From NCBI GenBank assembly GCA_007693485.1, contig REDM01000083.1:1-48555 (forward strand): a stretch of DNA of 48,555 bases, given 5' to 3'. The position numbers and the translations under genes are program-made. Positions within the stretch are counted from its first letter, which is position 1. Every line of letters starts with the position of its first letter. The notes beneath the pieces were generated by a model. The model did no database searches, was not told the origin of the DNA, and saw nothing but the letters and a program-made list of their open reading frames with translations. Below are positions 7,568 through 16,160 of this stretch, one piece after another. The stretch is from Spirochaetaceae bacterium. GTDB lineage: Bacteria > Spirochaetota > Spirochaetia > DSM-27196 > PWMO01.

Positions 7568-9105
7568 GACAGCCAACCTCCCTGCTGTGTCGCGCCGGCG
7601 GCGCGGTTGCGGTAATAGTCATCGAGCTGTTCCAGATCGGGCGACGCGATGGCGGTTCGCACGGTCTTGCTCTGCGTGAACTCCATGATGGTATCCTCAA
7701 ATCCAAGCTTGCGGCCCACACCACTCTTCTTGAACCCACCGAAGGGCGCTCCAAGAAAGGTGCTGTTCGCGTAGTTATTCACAAACACAATACCGGCTTC
7801 GAGCTCGCGGACAAGTCGATTGGCCGTCATCATGTTGGTGGTCCAGACCGCCGCAGTGAGCCCGTAGGGTGTCCCGTTTGCCAGATCAACCGCCTCCCGC
7901 ACCGTCGAAAACGCCTGCACCGAGAGCACCGGCCCAAAGATCTCCTCGCGGCAGATCTTCATCTCCGGCCTGACATCGGTGAAGACCACCGGCGCCACAA
8001 AGTATCCGTTGGGCAATCCGTCCGGAAGGGTACCCTGGTAGAATACCGTTGCCCCCTCCTGCTTGCCCGTCTCAATATACCCCACTACTTTCTCGTACTG
8101 CCGGTGTGACGCGAGCGTCGCAAGATCGTTTGCCGGATCCCACCCGGGACCGATGGTAACCGACGCCAGCAACTCGCGAATACGCGCAAGAAACCGCTCG
8201 GCGATCTGCTCGTGGACGAGCAATCGCGATCCGGCGGTGCACGCCTGGCCGGTGTTCTTGAGGAAGGCGTTCACCGTGCCCCGTGCAGCCGCCTCCAGAT
8301 CAGCATCGGGCAGAACGATATTGGCGTTCTTGCCGCCAAGCTCCAGCATCACACTCTTTACCTGTTTGCCGGCGCTCTGAGCAACCATCGCACCGGTCGA
8401 GTCATGGCCCGTGAACGCGATCTTGCGCACGTCGGGGTGCTCCACCAGGCGGGCGCCGGCGGTGCCCGCACCGGTCACGACGTTAACCACCCCCGGCGGC
8501 AGCACCTCCTGCCATATGCGGGCGAAGAAGAGCGTGGTCAACGGCGTCTCGGGAGCAGGCTTCACAACAACCGTGTTCCCCACCGCAAGCGGAGCGGCGG
8601 TGAAGTCAGCCGTATGCATGGGCGGCCAGTTCCACGGAATGATCGACCCCACGACCCCGTAGGGTTCACGGATGGTATAGTCGAACAGGCCATCACGCTC
8701 AGGAATTGTTACACCCTGAACCTTATCCGCAACGCCCGCGTAGTAGCGGTAGTTGCGAATTGCCTCCCCAACATCCAGACGCGCTTGCGCGATCGGTTTA
8801 CCATTCTCCATCGTTTCCAACAGGGCGAGCTCTTCCGCCTGCTGTTCCAATCGATCCGCCACCTGCGCCAGATACCAGCCCTTCTCTCGCTGCGTTGTTC
8901 GTCGCCACACCGTGTGGTAGGCGTGAAGGGCGGCCGCCACCGCGTGATCCACATCCGCCTCGGTGCCCTCGGGGACTCTGGCAAGCACGGTACGCGTCGC
9001 CGGGTTTTCCACCGCAAAGGTATTCTCCTCAGCCGCGTGGATGAACTCGCCATCGATGAAGTGCCCGGTCGGGCCATCATATCGGTATCGCTCTCCTGTC
9101 TGCAT
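7564..9105 (-). CDS. NAD(P)-dependent aldehyde dehydrogenase
   Basis: A full-length 513-residue ALDH-superfamily enzyme. Catalytic and cofactor residues are in place: N159 in PWNWP, the cofactor-binding KPAPETPLT at 182-190, E255 in MLELGGKNA, and the nucleophile C289 in NTGQACTAGSRL, with EEIFGPVLSV and the C-terminal PFGGFKKSGVGR. The glutamate in KPAPE favours NAD over NADP. It is not cofactor-free, truncated or CoA-acylating by motif. It lies 15 nt after the amidohydrolase and overlaps the decarboxylase alpha start by four nt. The aldehyde released by the decarboxylase is therefore its most likely substrate, giving the corresponding carboxylate. Candidate aldehydes include sulfoacetaldehyde and semialdehydes of short acids. 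Confidence 0.92.
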   Translation of the reverse strand: MQTGERYRYDGPTGHFIDGEFIHAAEENTFAVENPATRTVLARVPEGTEADVDHAVAAALHAYHTVWRRTTQREKGWYLAQVADRLEQQAEELALLETMENGKPIAQARLDVGEAIRNYRYYAGVADKVQGVTIPERDGLFDYTIREPYGVVGSIIPWNWPPMHTADFTAAPLAVGNTVVVKPAPETPLTTLFFARIWQEVLPPGVVNVVTGAGTAGARLVEHPDVRKIAFTGHDSTGAMVAQSAGKQVKSVMLELGGKNANIVLPDADLEAAARGTVNAFLKNTGQACTAGSRLLVHEQIAERFLARIRELLASVTIGPGWDPANDLATLASHRQYEKVVGYIETGKQEGATVFYQGTLPDGLPNGYFVAPVVFTDVRPEMKICREEIFGPVLSVQAFSTVREAVDLANGTPYGLTAAVWTTNMMTANRLVRELEAGIVFVNNYANSTFLGAPFGGFKKSGVGRKLGFEDTIMEFTQSKTVRTAIASPDLEQLDDYYRNRAAGATQQGGWLS

Positions 9106-9120
9106 ATCAACTTCTCCTGT

Positions 9121-10563
9121 TCAACGCTTCGTTTCTGCCGGCACGGTGCCAGCGACGCCAGTGCCATCATGGTGAGTGCCCCACGGAATAAACCCTGCGG
9201 TAGCCAGATGCCCAAGACCAGACCGTTCGAGCAGCGACGTGGCCGCACGCTGCGCTCCCTCCAGAACCACACGTTCGTCAAACCGGGTGATCTTCCTCTG
9301 CCGCATGACAATCTCGCCGTCAATAATCACGGTGTCGACGTTCTCGGCGTTCGCCTGGTAGACAATGTTCGCCGGAATGTTGAGCCACGGCGTGAACTTG
9401 GGATCACGCACATCGAGCAGAATCAAGTCGGCCTTCTTTCCCGGTTCGAGCGATCCGATCTCGTCTGACCAGCGCATGGTTCGCGCACTGTCGATGGTCG
9501 CCATCTCGATGAGCTTGCTCGGCGGAAAGATCTCCTTGTCGCGATACCGGTAGTGCTGCGTATAGGCGAGCATGCGCATTTCCTTGAACATGTCCTGGGT
9601 GTCGCCCATGCAGCCGTCCTGGCCCAGGCCCACCATGCACCCTCCGGCGCACAGATCGGCAATCGGAGCAATTCCGTCGCCAAACCCGGTCACATCGCTG
9701 TCTACCGAGTAGCCGAGCTTGTAGGTCGGGTTGTGAACGATGCACGATTGGCTTTCCCCAAGTCGCCGGACGTCGTGCGCATCCAGCCAGACGCTGTGGG
9801 CGCCGACAAACCGCTCCCCGAGTACGCCCACTGCTTCCGCCTGGTCGACGTCCCCTCGCTCAAAGGTTGCGAGGTGGGTATGGATGCCCCCGTTGTGCTT
9901 CGCGGCAAATCGTTTTGCCACTTCCCACATCGGCTCGGTTGATGAATAGAACCCGGTTGGCCCGGCCCACACCCTCAGACGCCCGTTGAAGCTGCCGTCT
10001 CCCTGCTCGTGCCACGCCTCGAGTAACTCCTCGAATCGTGCTGCACTCACGATAAACTCGTCCGGTTCGTTCTTCCCCGCAAGCCCGATCGGCGCAAGAC
10101 AGCGGATTCCTGACTCTCCAACTGCTCGAAACGCTTCGTTGATACCAAAGCGAAGAAGCCGGTCGGCGCTCTGCTGACAGATGTGGTTGACGCTGCAGGT
10201 GACCCCGCTCTTGATCATCTGCACTGCGGCGAGCATTGCGCTGTAGTAGTAGTCCTCCGCTTCCATCCGCAGGGTCATCGGGATTTTGAAATTCTGAATC
10301 CAATCTGCGGTCGTACCAGGAAAGAGGCGAACCACGCCGGCCATGAAGGTCTGCTCAAAGTGGTTGTGCCCGTTGAGCAACCCCGGCATGGCAAGCATCC
10401 CGGATCCGTCGATCACCGTATCGGCGTTGAGATTCTTGCACCGGCCAACGGCCGTGATGCGGTCTCCATCGATACGTATCACACCGCGCTCGACAAACGA
10501 CGGTGTGTCACCGCCTTGAGAAACCGTGATGATTGCAACATCCTTGATGATAATACTCGACAT
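9121..10563 (-). CDS. Amidohydrolase family protein (SsnA/TrzA-type deaminase-like)
   Basis: A 480-residue amidohydrolase of the same broad family as the gene at 1459-2793. Ligands seen are H66/H68 in LNGHNHFEQ, H230 in GIHTHLATFE, H256 in GAHSVW and D316 in GLGQDGCMG, with the C-terminal IGSLEPGKKADLILLD strand. Compared with the other copy it is longer around residues 160-215 (GLAGKNEPDEF, GPTGFYSSTEP), so substrates probably differ. The ATG at 10563 has AGGAG upstream; an earlier start at 10587 lacks one. It follows the TTT permease gene by 44 nt in the same direction and precedes the aldehyde dehydrogenase. It probably removes an amino or amide group from the imported compound before decarboxylation. 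Confidence 0.87.
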   Translation of the reverse strand: MSSIIIKDVAIITVSQGGDTPSFVERGVIRIDGDRITAVGRCKNLNADTVIDGSGMLAMPGLLNGHNHFEQTFMAGVVRLFPGTTADWIQNFKIPMTLRMEAEDYYYSAMLAAVQMIKSGVTCSVNHICQQSADRLLRFGINEAFRAVGESGIRCLAPIGLAGKNEPDEFIVSAARFEELLEAWHEQGDGSFNGRLRVWAGPTGFYSSTEPMWEVAKRFAAKHNGGIHTHLATFERGDVDQAEAVGVLGERFVGAHSVWLDAHDVRRLGESQSCIVHNPTYKLGYSVDSDVTGFGDGIAPIADLCAGGCMVGLGQDGCMGDTQDMFKEMRMLAYTQHYRYRDKEIFPPSKLIEMATIDSARTMRWSDEIGSLEPGKKADLILLDVRDPKFTPWLNIPANIVYQANAENVDTVIIDGEIVMRQRKITRFDERVVLEGAQRAATSLLERSGLGHLATAGFIPWGTHHDGTGVAGTVPAETKR

Positions 10564-10607
10564 CCAAACTCTCCTGTGTTGCTGCAATTGATGGTTACCG
10601 TCGGTAT

Positions 10608-12092
10608 CTACTCCGACTTCCCGGCGCGCAGACGCTCGAACAGAACAAGTACGATCGATGCCAGCGACAGCAGGAGAAATACCAGTGATACCGGACGGGT
10701 GACAAACGGAACCAGGCTCGACGAACTCATCAGAGCGAGCCTGATGTTTTCCTCGAGTGTTGGCCCAAGAATGAGGCCGAGAATAGCCGGAGCGAGGGGG
10801 ATTGCAAGTTTGGTCAGACCGTACCCGGCGATCCCGGACCCCAGCATGACAAAGACGTCGGCCATTCGATTGTTGTGAGCAAAACTCCCGATCACGCAGA
10901 AGACGATCACAATCGGGGCGAGAATGCGCACGGGAACGGCGAGCACCTTCACGTAGAGGCGGGTGAACAGCAGTTGCGCCAGCAGCACCAGAACGTTCAC
11001 CACGAGGAATGCCGCGAACAGCCCGTATGCGATATCCGAATGTCGGGAAATGAACAACGGCCCTGGGGTGATCCCATGAATCATCACCGCACCCATCATG
11101 ATGACGCTGATCGGGTTTCCCGGCAGGCCGAGCGCCAGCATCGGGATCAGGGTACCGCCAGCGGTTGCACTGTTGGACGCTTCGGCGGCAATGATGCCCT
11201 CGGGCGATCCCTTGCCGAACTCCGCCCGATTCTTGCTGAACCGCTTGACCTGGTCGTAGCTCCAGATGCTGGAGATGCTCGCCCCAACTCCCGGCAGCGC
11301 GCCAATCGCAACGCCGCTCAGCATCGCAATCCAGAGCGCCTTCAGGTTGCCAAAGACTGCGGCGAGACTCTCCCGATTGGGTATCCGAAGCCGATCGGCG
11401 TTGTACGCCTGCCCCTCGGTTCCCTTCTCCAGATCACTCATCAGCTGTGAAATGGCGAAGAGTCCGATCATTACGGGAATGAAGTGCAATCCGCCGCGCA
11501 GTGCGCGGAACCCAAAGGTGAGCCGGCTCGCTCCGAAGATAGGATCCGATCCCACCGTTCCAACGAGAACTCCCAGCACTCCCGAAATGAACCCCTTCGC
11601 AATACTGGTCCCTGAAAGGCTCGCGATCATGGTCAGGCCAAGCACAACGAGCGAGGTGTACTCCCACGGGCCAAGCCGCGACGCCCATCGTGCGACCGTA
11701 GGCGCACTCAGAAGCAGAACAACCGCTCCAAAGACCCCACCGACAAACGACGACCAGATCCCGATTCCCATCGCCTTGCCCGGGTACCCACTGCGCGCGA
11801 GCGGAAACCCGTCGAAGGTTGTCGCCACCGCCGAAGACGTTCCCGGGATCCCCAACAGCGTCGATCCAATCAATCCACCGGACATTCCTCCCACATAGAT
11901 GCCGGAGAGCGTCGCGAGTCCATCGATCGAGCCCATTCCGTAGGTGAGCGGAAGGGCGAGGACCACCGCCATGCCGGTTGAGAGCCCGGGGACAGCTGCG
12001 AAAACAATGCCCCAGACCGAACCCAGCAGCATGAGAAGGATGGTGGTTGGCTGAAGAACCGTCAGAAAGCCGGTCGACAAAAGTTCAAGCAT
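10608..12092 (-). CDS. tctA: Tripartite tricarboxylate transporter large permease (TctA family)
   Basis: A 494-residue membrane protein with about 12 helices. The TctA signatures are visible: MLGSVWGIVFAAVPGLSTGMAVVLALPLTYGM, the internal repeat GVAIGALPGVGASISSIWSYDQVKR, and EASNSATAGGTLIPMLALGLPGNPISVIMMGA. It forms the ion-coupled channel of a TTT system, with the small permease TctB and the binding protein TctC encoded directly upstream. TctB stops 9 nt before it. TTT systems import citrate, terephthalate and other carboxylates. Having a complete TTT and a complete TRAP system in one island points to two related anions, or to one anion under two conditions. Confidence 0.95.
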   Translation of the reverse strand: MLELLSTGFLTVLQPTTILLMLLGSVWGIVFAAVPGLSTGMAVVLALPLTYGMGSIDGLATLSGIYVGGMSGGLIGSTLLGIPGTSSAVATTFDGFPLARSGYPGKAMGIGIWSSFVGGVFGAVVLLLSAPTVARWASRLGPWEYTSLVVLGLTMIASLSGTSIAKGFISGVLGVLVGTVGSDPIFGASRLTFGFRALRGGLHFIPVMIGLFAISQLMSDLEKGTEGQAYNADRLRIPNRESLAAVFGNLKALWIAMLSGVAIGALPGVGASISSIWSYDQVKRFSKNRAEFGKGSPEGIIAAEASNSATAGGTLIPMLALGLPGNPISVIMMGAVMIHGITPGPLFISRHSDIAYGLFAAFLVVNVLVLLAQLLFTRLYVKVLAVPVRILAPIVIVFCVIGSFAHNNRMADVFVMLGSGIAGYGLTKLAIPLAPAILGLILGPTLEENIRLALMSSSSLVPFVTRPVSLVFLLLSLASIVLVLFERLRAGKSE

Positions 12093-12101
12093 ACCGCTCC
12101 C

Positions 12102-12644
12102 CTACCAGACCGAGCCGCGCGGAAGAAAGAACCGCAGCCAGATGTGAAACACCAGATAGACCAACGCGAGCGTTGTCGCGGTAATGACGAGAGCCCAGAG
12201 AAACCGAGCCCGGCCGCGGGTACCGGCGGTGACCGTTCCAGTAAGGTAACACGCCGTCGCAGGATAGAATCCAAGGATGGGGATCACGAAGACGTACCCG
12301 ATGGTTGCTGCAAGCAACACCGCCGGCCGCCGTAGAGTCCGAAACCGCTCTGCCGACGACTGCGCCATCAGCGGTGAGGGCGCATCCGATGGTTGGGGGT
12401 TCGGCTGTGTGTTCAGCGCCGCTCCGGCCGACGCCACGCCGGCCACCCTCCGGCCACGGCCGGCGAAGAACGTGGCCGCAACCAGGATGGCGCCAAACCC
12501 CAGAAGCACCCACGCCACCACAATGGGGAAATCGGTCGACGAGAGCACCGCCATGCCGAACCGCCGGGCCGGAGTGCGATGCAGATCCCACAGAGAAAGC
12601 CCCGCGAGCGCCATCGTCCCCAGTCCGATCAGCCGATCTTTCAT
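12102..12644 (-). CDS. tctB: Tripartite tricarboxylate transporter small permease (TctB family)
   Basis: A 180-residue protein with four predicted membrane helices: a first helix DRLIGLGTMALAGLSLWDL, a second IVVAWVLLGFGAILVAATFF, a polar cytoplasmic stretch rich in Pro/Ser/Ala (residues 67-105), and two C-terminal helices ending VYLVFHIWLRFFLPRG. TctB proteins are poorly conserved, so the call rests on size, topology and its place between tctC and tctA. The ATG at 12644 lies 8 nt after GGAG; a GTG directly before it is also possible. The proline-rich loop is somewhat longer than usual. Confidence 0.88.
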   Translation of the reverse strand: MKDRLIGLGTMALAGLSLWDLHRTPARRFGMAVLSSTDFPIVVAWVLLGFGAILVAATFFAGRGRRVAGVASAGAALNTQPNPQPSDAPSPLMAQSSAERFRTLRRPAVLLAATIGYVFVIPILGFYPATACYLTGTVTAGTRGRARFLWALVITATTLALVYLVFHIWLRFFLPRGSVW

Positions 12645-12664
12645 CACGTTGACTCCGTCTCCGC

Positions 12665-13618
12665 CTATTGACTGACGATTCGGGCGAAGCCCTCGATGCG
12701 CTGGTTGACGTTCACCAGATACGCCTGCGTCGCAGAGCGATCCATGAACTCGACGAAAATGGCAAGTTCGGCCAGACGCGCCCTGAGCTCCGGATTCTCA
12801 GACACACGCGACAACGCAGCAGCAAGGGTGTCGAGACGATCAGTCGGAGTGCCCGCTGGTGCAGCAAAACCACCCATCATCTCGTAGACAATGTCGATAC
12901 CCTGCTCCTGCATGGTGGGAACATCAGGATGGGTTGCCAGACGCTCACCAAAGGTGTGGCCCAGTAGCCGGAACTCCCCGGCCTCGAGGTATTCTGCTAC
13001 GGAAGCGATGAACGTCATGGCCGCATCCACCGTTCCTGCAAGCAACGCTGCGTTACGGGCTGCATCCCCTTGGGGCGTCAGAAAGTTAAACTGGGCACCG
13101 GTAAGGGATTGGATCTCAAGCGGAATCATGTGGCTTTGATTGCCGGTGGTAATAGCAAGCGGAATCGATCCCGGGTTCTGCCGCGCGTCTTCAGCCAACT
13201 CCCGAAGAGTAGTCCAGGGCGAGTCGGTGCGCGCAGCGATTGCCAGAGGCCACTTCGCGAGCACGGAAATGGGAGCGAAGTCAGCAAGTGTGTAATCGCC
13301 AATACCATTATGCTTACCAAACCAGGTAGCATCGTCAATGGAAATCAAGGTGTACCCGTCGGCAGCCGCTTGAAGCGCCTCTTCGGTCCCAACGGTTCCA
13401 CTCGCACCCCCAATGTTTCGGATCACGATTGGCTGCCCAAGATCCTGTTCGAGGTATTCCGCGATAATGCGCGCGCGAATGTCCGACACGCCCCCCGGGT
13501 TCCACGGCACCACGATGGTGATCGGACGGGACGGAAACGACTGTTCGGCTTGACCCGCGGCAAACAGCATGCCCGCGGCGGCCAGCAACACAACGAGAAC
13601 CAGAATTCCCTTTTTCAT
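12665..13618 (-). CDS. tctC: Tripartite tricarboxylate transporter substrate-binding protein (TctC/Bug family)
   Basis: A 317-residue periplasmic binding protein. The signal peptide is MKKGILVLVVLLAAAGMLFAA, followed by GQAEQSFPSRPITIVVPWNPGG. The last ten or so residues are the standard Bug start (YPSKPI-x-VVP-x-PGG), and FAAGQAE is the spirochaete-style cleavage region. Further Bug landmarks are QPIVIRNIGGASGTVGTEEALQAAADGYTL and the two-water carboxylate-binding loop region. AAGGAGGAAAG upstream of the ATG at 13618 is an excellent ribosome binding site. It is the first gene of the TTT operon, whose promoter region holds the best copy of the palindromic operator. It selects the imported carboxylate. 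Confidence 0.94.
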   Translation of the reverse strand: MKKGILVLVVLLAAAGMLFAAGQAEQSFPSRPITIVVPWNPGGVSDIRARIIAEYLEQDLGQPIVIRNIGGASGTVGTEEALQAAADGYTLISIDDATWFGKHNGIGDYTLADFAPISVLAKWPLAIAARTDSPWTTLRELAEDARQNPGSIPLAITTGNQSHMIPLEIQSLTGAQFNFLTPQGDAARNAALLAGTVDAAMTFIASVAEYLEAGEFRLLGHTFGERLATHPDVPTMQEQGIDIVYEMMGGFAAPAGTPTDRLDTLAAALSRVSENPELRARLAELAIFVEFMDRSATQAYLVNVNQRIEGFARIVSQ

Positions 13619-13679
13619 TGTCTTTCCTCCTTCGATCGCCGCGCAGCAGTCTGAGCTACTCGGCAAATCGACAACGTTG

Positions 13680-13709
13680 ATTCTACCATTTACGTAATTA
13701 CTTACGCAA
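13680..13709 (-). promoter_or_regulatory. Promoter of the TTT operon with palindromic operator in the spacer
   Basis: On the minus strand TTGCGT (13709-13704) and TAGAAT (13685-13680) are 18 nt apart and form a plausible -35/-10 pair. The spacer holds GTAAGTAATTAC (13694-13705). With its flanks (13688-13711) this is a 24-bp palindrome with a single mismatched pair outside the N4 centre: ATTT, then A or G, then CGTAA on each arm. A bound dimer there would block RNA polymerase. It is the clearest of the four island operators. Confidence 0.62.
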
Positions 13710-13751
13710 ATGTTTTTCTCTTTTTTTCAGCTGTGCGCCCGCGCAGCCCCG

Positions 13752-14564
13752 TCACCCCGCGATCTCCTGGCGCATCCAGTTCAGCGTTCCGGGTACCACA
13801 CGGTACTGTTTCGGCATCTCAATCTTCTCCTGCTCGTTCCGCAACCAGCGGATACGGGAGAGATCAAGATCCGCAACCAGAACTCCCGGCTCCACCGATT
13901 GTTGCAGCACTTTTTCGGGGCCGGCAATCGTGGCGATACCCTCCTCTACACCATAGATGCTCTGGCACGCCGCGGTGTAGCAGAGGTTCTCGATCGCTCT
14001 CGCCCAGATCATCGTCTTCCAGGTGGGCGACAACTCGTTGATCAATCCGCCGGACGGAAAGAACAGGATCTCCGCTCCCTTCAACGCCAGCGCTCTCGCA
14101 AGCTCCGGAACGTAGACCTCACTGCAGATCAGGATTCCCACCGGGCCAAACTCCGTCTCAAAGATTGGAAGGGCATCCGATGCCTGATAATCGAAGTCCC
14201 ACGCCGAAATGTCCCGATAGACGTAGGGTCCGGCGGGAGTGGTTCGCCGGTACGAACCCCGGCTCTCTCCATCGGGTCCGATCAGTTCCGACGCGATGAA
14301 GTGGCGCCCATCCGGGGCGGGCTCCCGCCGACCGCGAATGACGTAGAGTTTGTGCTCGCGTGCCTTCTCATACAGAACCTCCGTGTCAAACACATTCCTG
14401 GGATTGGCCGGCCCCGGGTACAGCTCGGGAAAGCAGACGAACTGCGCGCCCCGCGAGCTCGCCTCGCTCAGATAGTCGACGGCCCTGGCGATATTCTGCG
14501 CCTCGGTCTCCCCCGCGTACGCCGCGGGCTGAACAACCGCTACTCTGACGGACGATGAAGCCAT
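13752..14564 (-). CDS. Carbon-nitrogen hydrolase (nitrilase superfamily), catalytic Lys apparently replaced by Arg
   Basis: A 270-residue protein with the nitrilase fold: first strand VRVAVVQPAAY, general-base glutamate E47 in CFPELYPGP, and nucleophile C147 in GILICSEVYVPELAR. The superfamily's catalytic lysine is expected two residues after the tyrosine of the G-x-Y block. Here the block reads GSYRRTTPAGP, so the position is R107. Relatives hydrolyse nitriles, amides or N-carbamoyl amines (for example beta-ureidopropionase in pyrimidine breakdown). The substitution may alter or abolish classic activity. The ATG at 14564 follows GGAGG by 9 nt; a TTG at 14588 is less likely. It begins 16 nt after the NCS2 permease stop, so permease and hydrolase form one transcription unit. 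That suits uptake and ring or amide opening of a nucleobase-like compound. Confidence 0.83.
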   Translation of the reverse strand: MASSSVRVAVVQPAAYAGETEAQNIARAVDYLSEASSRGAQFVCFPELYPGPANPRNVFDTEVLYEKAREHKLYVIRGRREPAPDGRHFIASELIGPDGESRGSYRRTTPAGPYVYRDISAWDFDYQASDALPIFETEFGPVGILICSEVYVPELARALALKGAEILFFPSGGLINELSPTWKTMIWARAIENLCYTAACQSIYGVEEGIATIAGPEKVLQQSVEPGVLVADLDLSRIRWLRNEQEKIEMPKQYRVVPGTLNWMRQEIAG

Positions 14565-14580
14565 ACTCCGCTGCCTCCGC

Positions 14581-15918
14581 TCAACCAACAGCCGGAGCGC
14601 TGGAGGCGGCCGATGTCACGGTTTCCTCGGGAAGCACCAGGTTCAGTACAATAGCGAGCAGCGCCCCCATGACGATCCCGTCGGAAATGACGATGCGAAG
14701 CCCCGTCGGGATCGCATTGAACGCCCCCGCGGGTGCGACCGTGATCGCAAGGCCCACACCAACCGAGGCGGCAAACAGCAGGGCATCCCGGCGCGTCTTC
14801 ATGCAGTCGCGCAGAATGCCGACGCCCACCGACGCCACCATGCCAAACATGACCACCAGGGTTCCCCCGAGAACCGGAGACGGGATGATCGAGATCAGTG
14901 CTCCGACCTTGGGGACAAGCGCCAGGATGATGAGAATGGCGCCGCCAAACGCCACAACAAATCGACTTCCCACTCCGGTCAGCGTGATCACCCCGATGTT
15001 CTGCGAGTAGGACGTCAGGGGCGTTCCGCCGAACAGCGCGGCAATGGTGGATCCGATGCCGTCGATTGCCACCGCGCCTCGCACCCGCTGCTCGGTGGGC
15101 TCCACGTCAACGGTTGTGGAGACCGCGATGGCATCTCCCACGGTCTCGATGGCCGAGGCGAAGAATGCGACCACGATCGCGATCAAACCGCCGATACCCG
15201 GCCACTGCGGGGCGCCGAACGGAAAGAGCGCGGGGAGCGCAAACCAGCGGGCCGACGCAACCACCGAGAAGTCCAGGAAACCGAGCATCCAGGACAGGAC
15301 ATATCCACCGACCAGCGCGATGAAGAGCGAAATCGCCTTGAAGAACCCGCGCGTGAGACGGTTTACCACCACAATGAGCAGTACCACTGAAGCGGCGAGT
15401 ACGAGTGTCAACGGTTCGCCAAACAAGGGCGTGTTGAGGCCAACCGCGTTGTTGATGGCAATCGGCATCAGCGCGACCCCAATGAGGGTAATCACCGTTC
15501 CCGTCACCAGCGGCGGGAAAAACCGCTGAATCTTGCCGATGATGGGACTCATCGCAAACTCCACGAAACCACCGATCATGACCGCCGTCATTGCCGCGGC
15601 GATGCTCACGGTATTGCTGATGGATACTATGGGGCCGATGAAGATGTAGAACACCCCCATCACAATCGGGAGCCGTGCACCCACGAACCCGACCCCCAAC
15701 GCCTGAACGATGGTCCCGATGCCGCAACCAATCATGACTCCGTTGATCATAGCGGCACGCATCTCAGGCGAAAGACCGAGAATGTTCGAGAGAATCACCG
15801 GGAGCCCGATCATCGCGGTGAACATGATCAGCACGTGCTGCAAACCGAGCAATGCGGACTTGCCGAAACCAGGAAAGTCGTGCAGTTTGTACTGCAATGA
15901 CGACGTCGAATTATCCAT
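14581..15918 (-). CDS. NCS2 family nucleobase:cation symporter (xanthine/uracil permease family)
   Basis: A 445-residue membrane protein with the 14-segment nucleobase-ascorbate transporter layout. Seen are the TM1 glutamine-histidine pair in LLGLQHVLIMF, the TM8 carboxylate motif SAIETVGDAIA, and the family signature SYSQNIGVITLTGVGSR in TM10. ETVGD with QNIGV is the pattern of the xanthine/uric acid branch more than of UraA. The ATG at 15918 has GGGAGG five nt upstream. It is the first gene of the island, read divergently from the ACMSD-type gene. An operator-like site sits just in front of it. The ligand may be a purine, a pyrimidine or a related heterocycle. Confidence 0.92.
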   Translation of the reverse strand: MDNSTSSLQYKLHDFPGFGKSALLGLQHVLIMFTAMIGLPVILSNILGLSPEMRAAMINGVMIGCGIGTIVQALGVGFVGARLPIVMGVFYIFIGPIVSISNTVSIAAAMTAVMIGGFVEFAMSPIIGKIQRFFPPLVTGTVITLIGVALMPIAINNAVGLNTPLFGEPLTLVLAASVVLLIVVVNRLTRGFFKAISLFIALVGGYVLSWMLGFLDFSVVASARWFALPALFPFGAPQWPGIGGLIAIVVAFFASAIETVGDAIAVSTTVDVEPTEQRVRGAVAIDGIGSTIAALFGGTPLTSYSQNIGVITLTGVGSRFVVAFGGAILIILALVPKVGALISIIPSPVLGGTLVVMFGMVASVGVGILRDCMKTRRDALLFAASVGVGLAITVAPAGAFNAIPTGLRIVISDGIVMGALLAIVLNLVLPEETVTSAASSAPAVG

Positions 15919-15936
15919 ATGGTCCTCCCTATTTTA

Positions 15937-15948
15937 GTTACTACTTAC
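15937..15948 (-). promoter_or_regulatory. Operator copy in front of the NCS2 permease gene
   Basis: Minus-strand GTAAGTAGTAAC, 18 nt before the permease ATG, followed directly by TAAAAT, a possible -10 box. It shares the GTAAG half-site and the downstream TAAAAT with the TRAP site at 5723-5734, with one change in the second half-site. The rest of the 242-bp gap to the divergent gene at 16161 shows no other clear motif. Confidence 0.5.
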
Positions 15949-16160
15949 GTTTTTTCGCCACCCATGACATAGCAACTATGGTGCCAACACGGCACCCGAT
16001 TCCGATGCGCGAGGTAACTCGATGACGCAAATAAAATTATCGCGCTCGCACGCTCGGTGTGCCCTGTGTCACAGCGCCACGACGCATCGCCGGCCGTTCG
16101 TCAACCATACAATTATGTTGCTTTTTCCGTTTCAAAATACCAATTCGTGAGGAGTATTCA

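Noticed and set aside
13730-13747. GC hairpin next to a poly-T run, as a terminator after the nitrilase-like gene
   Set aside because: Read in the direction of that gene the hairpin is followed by A residues, not T. On the plus strand the T-run precedes the stem. It does not fit an intrinsic terminator in either direction.
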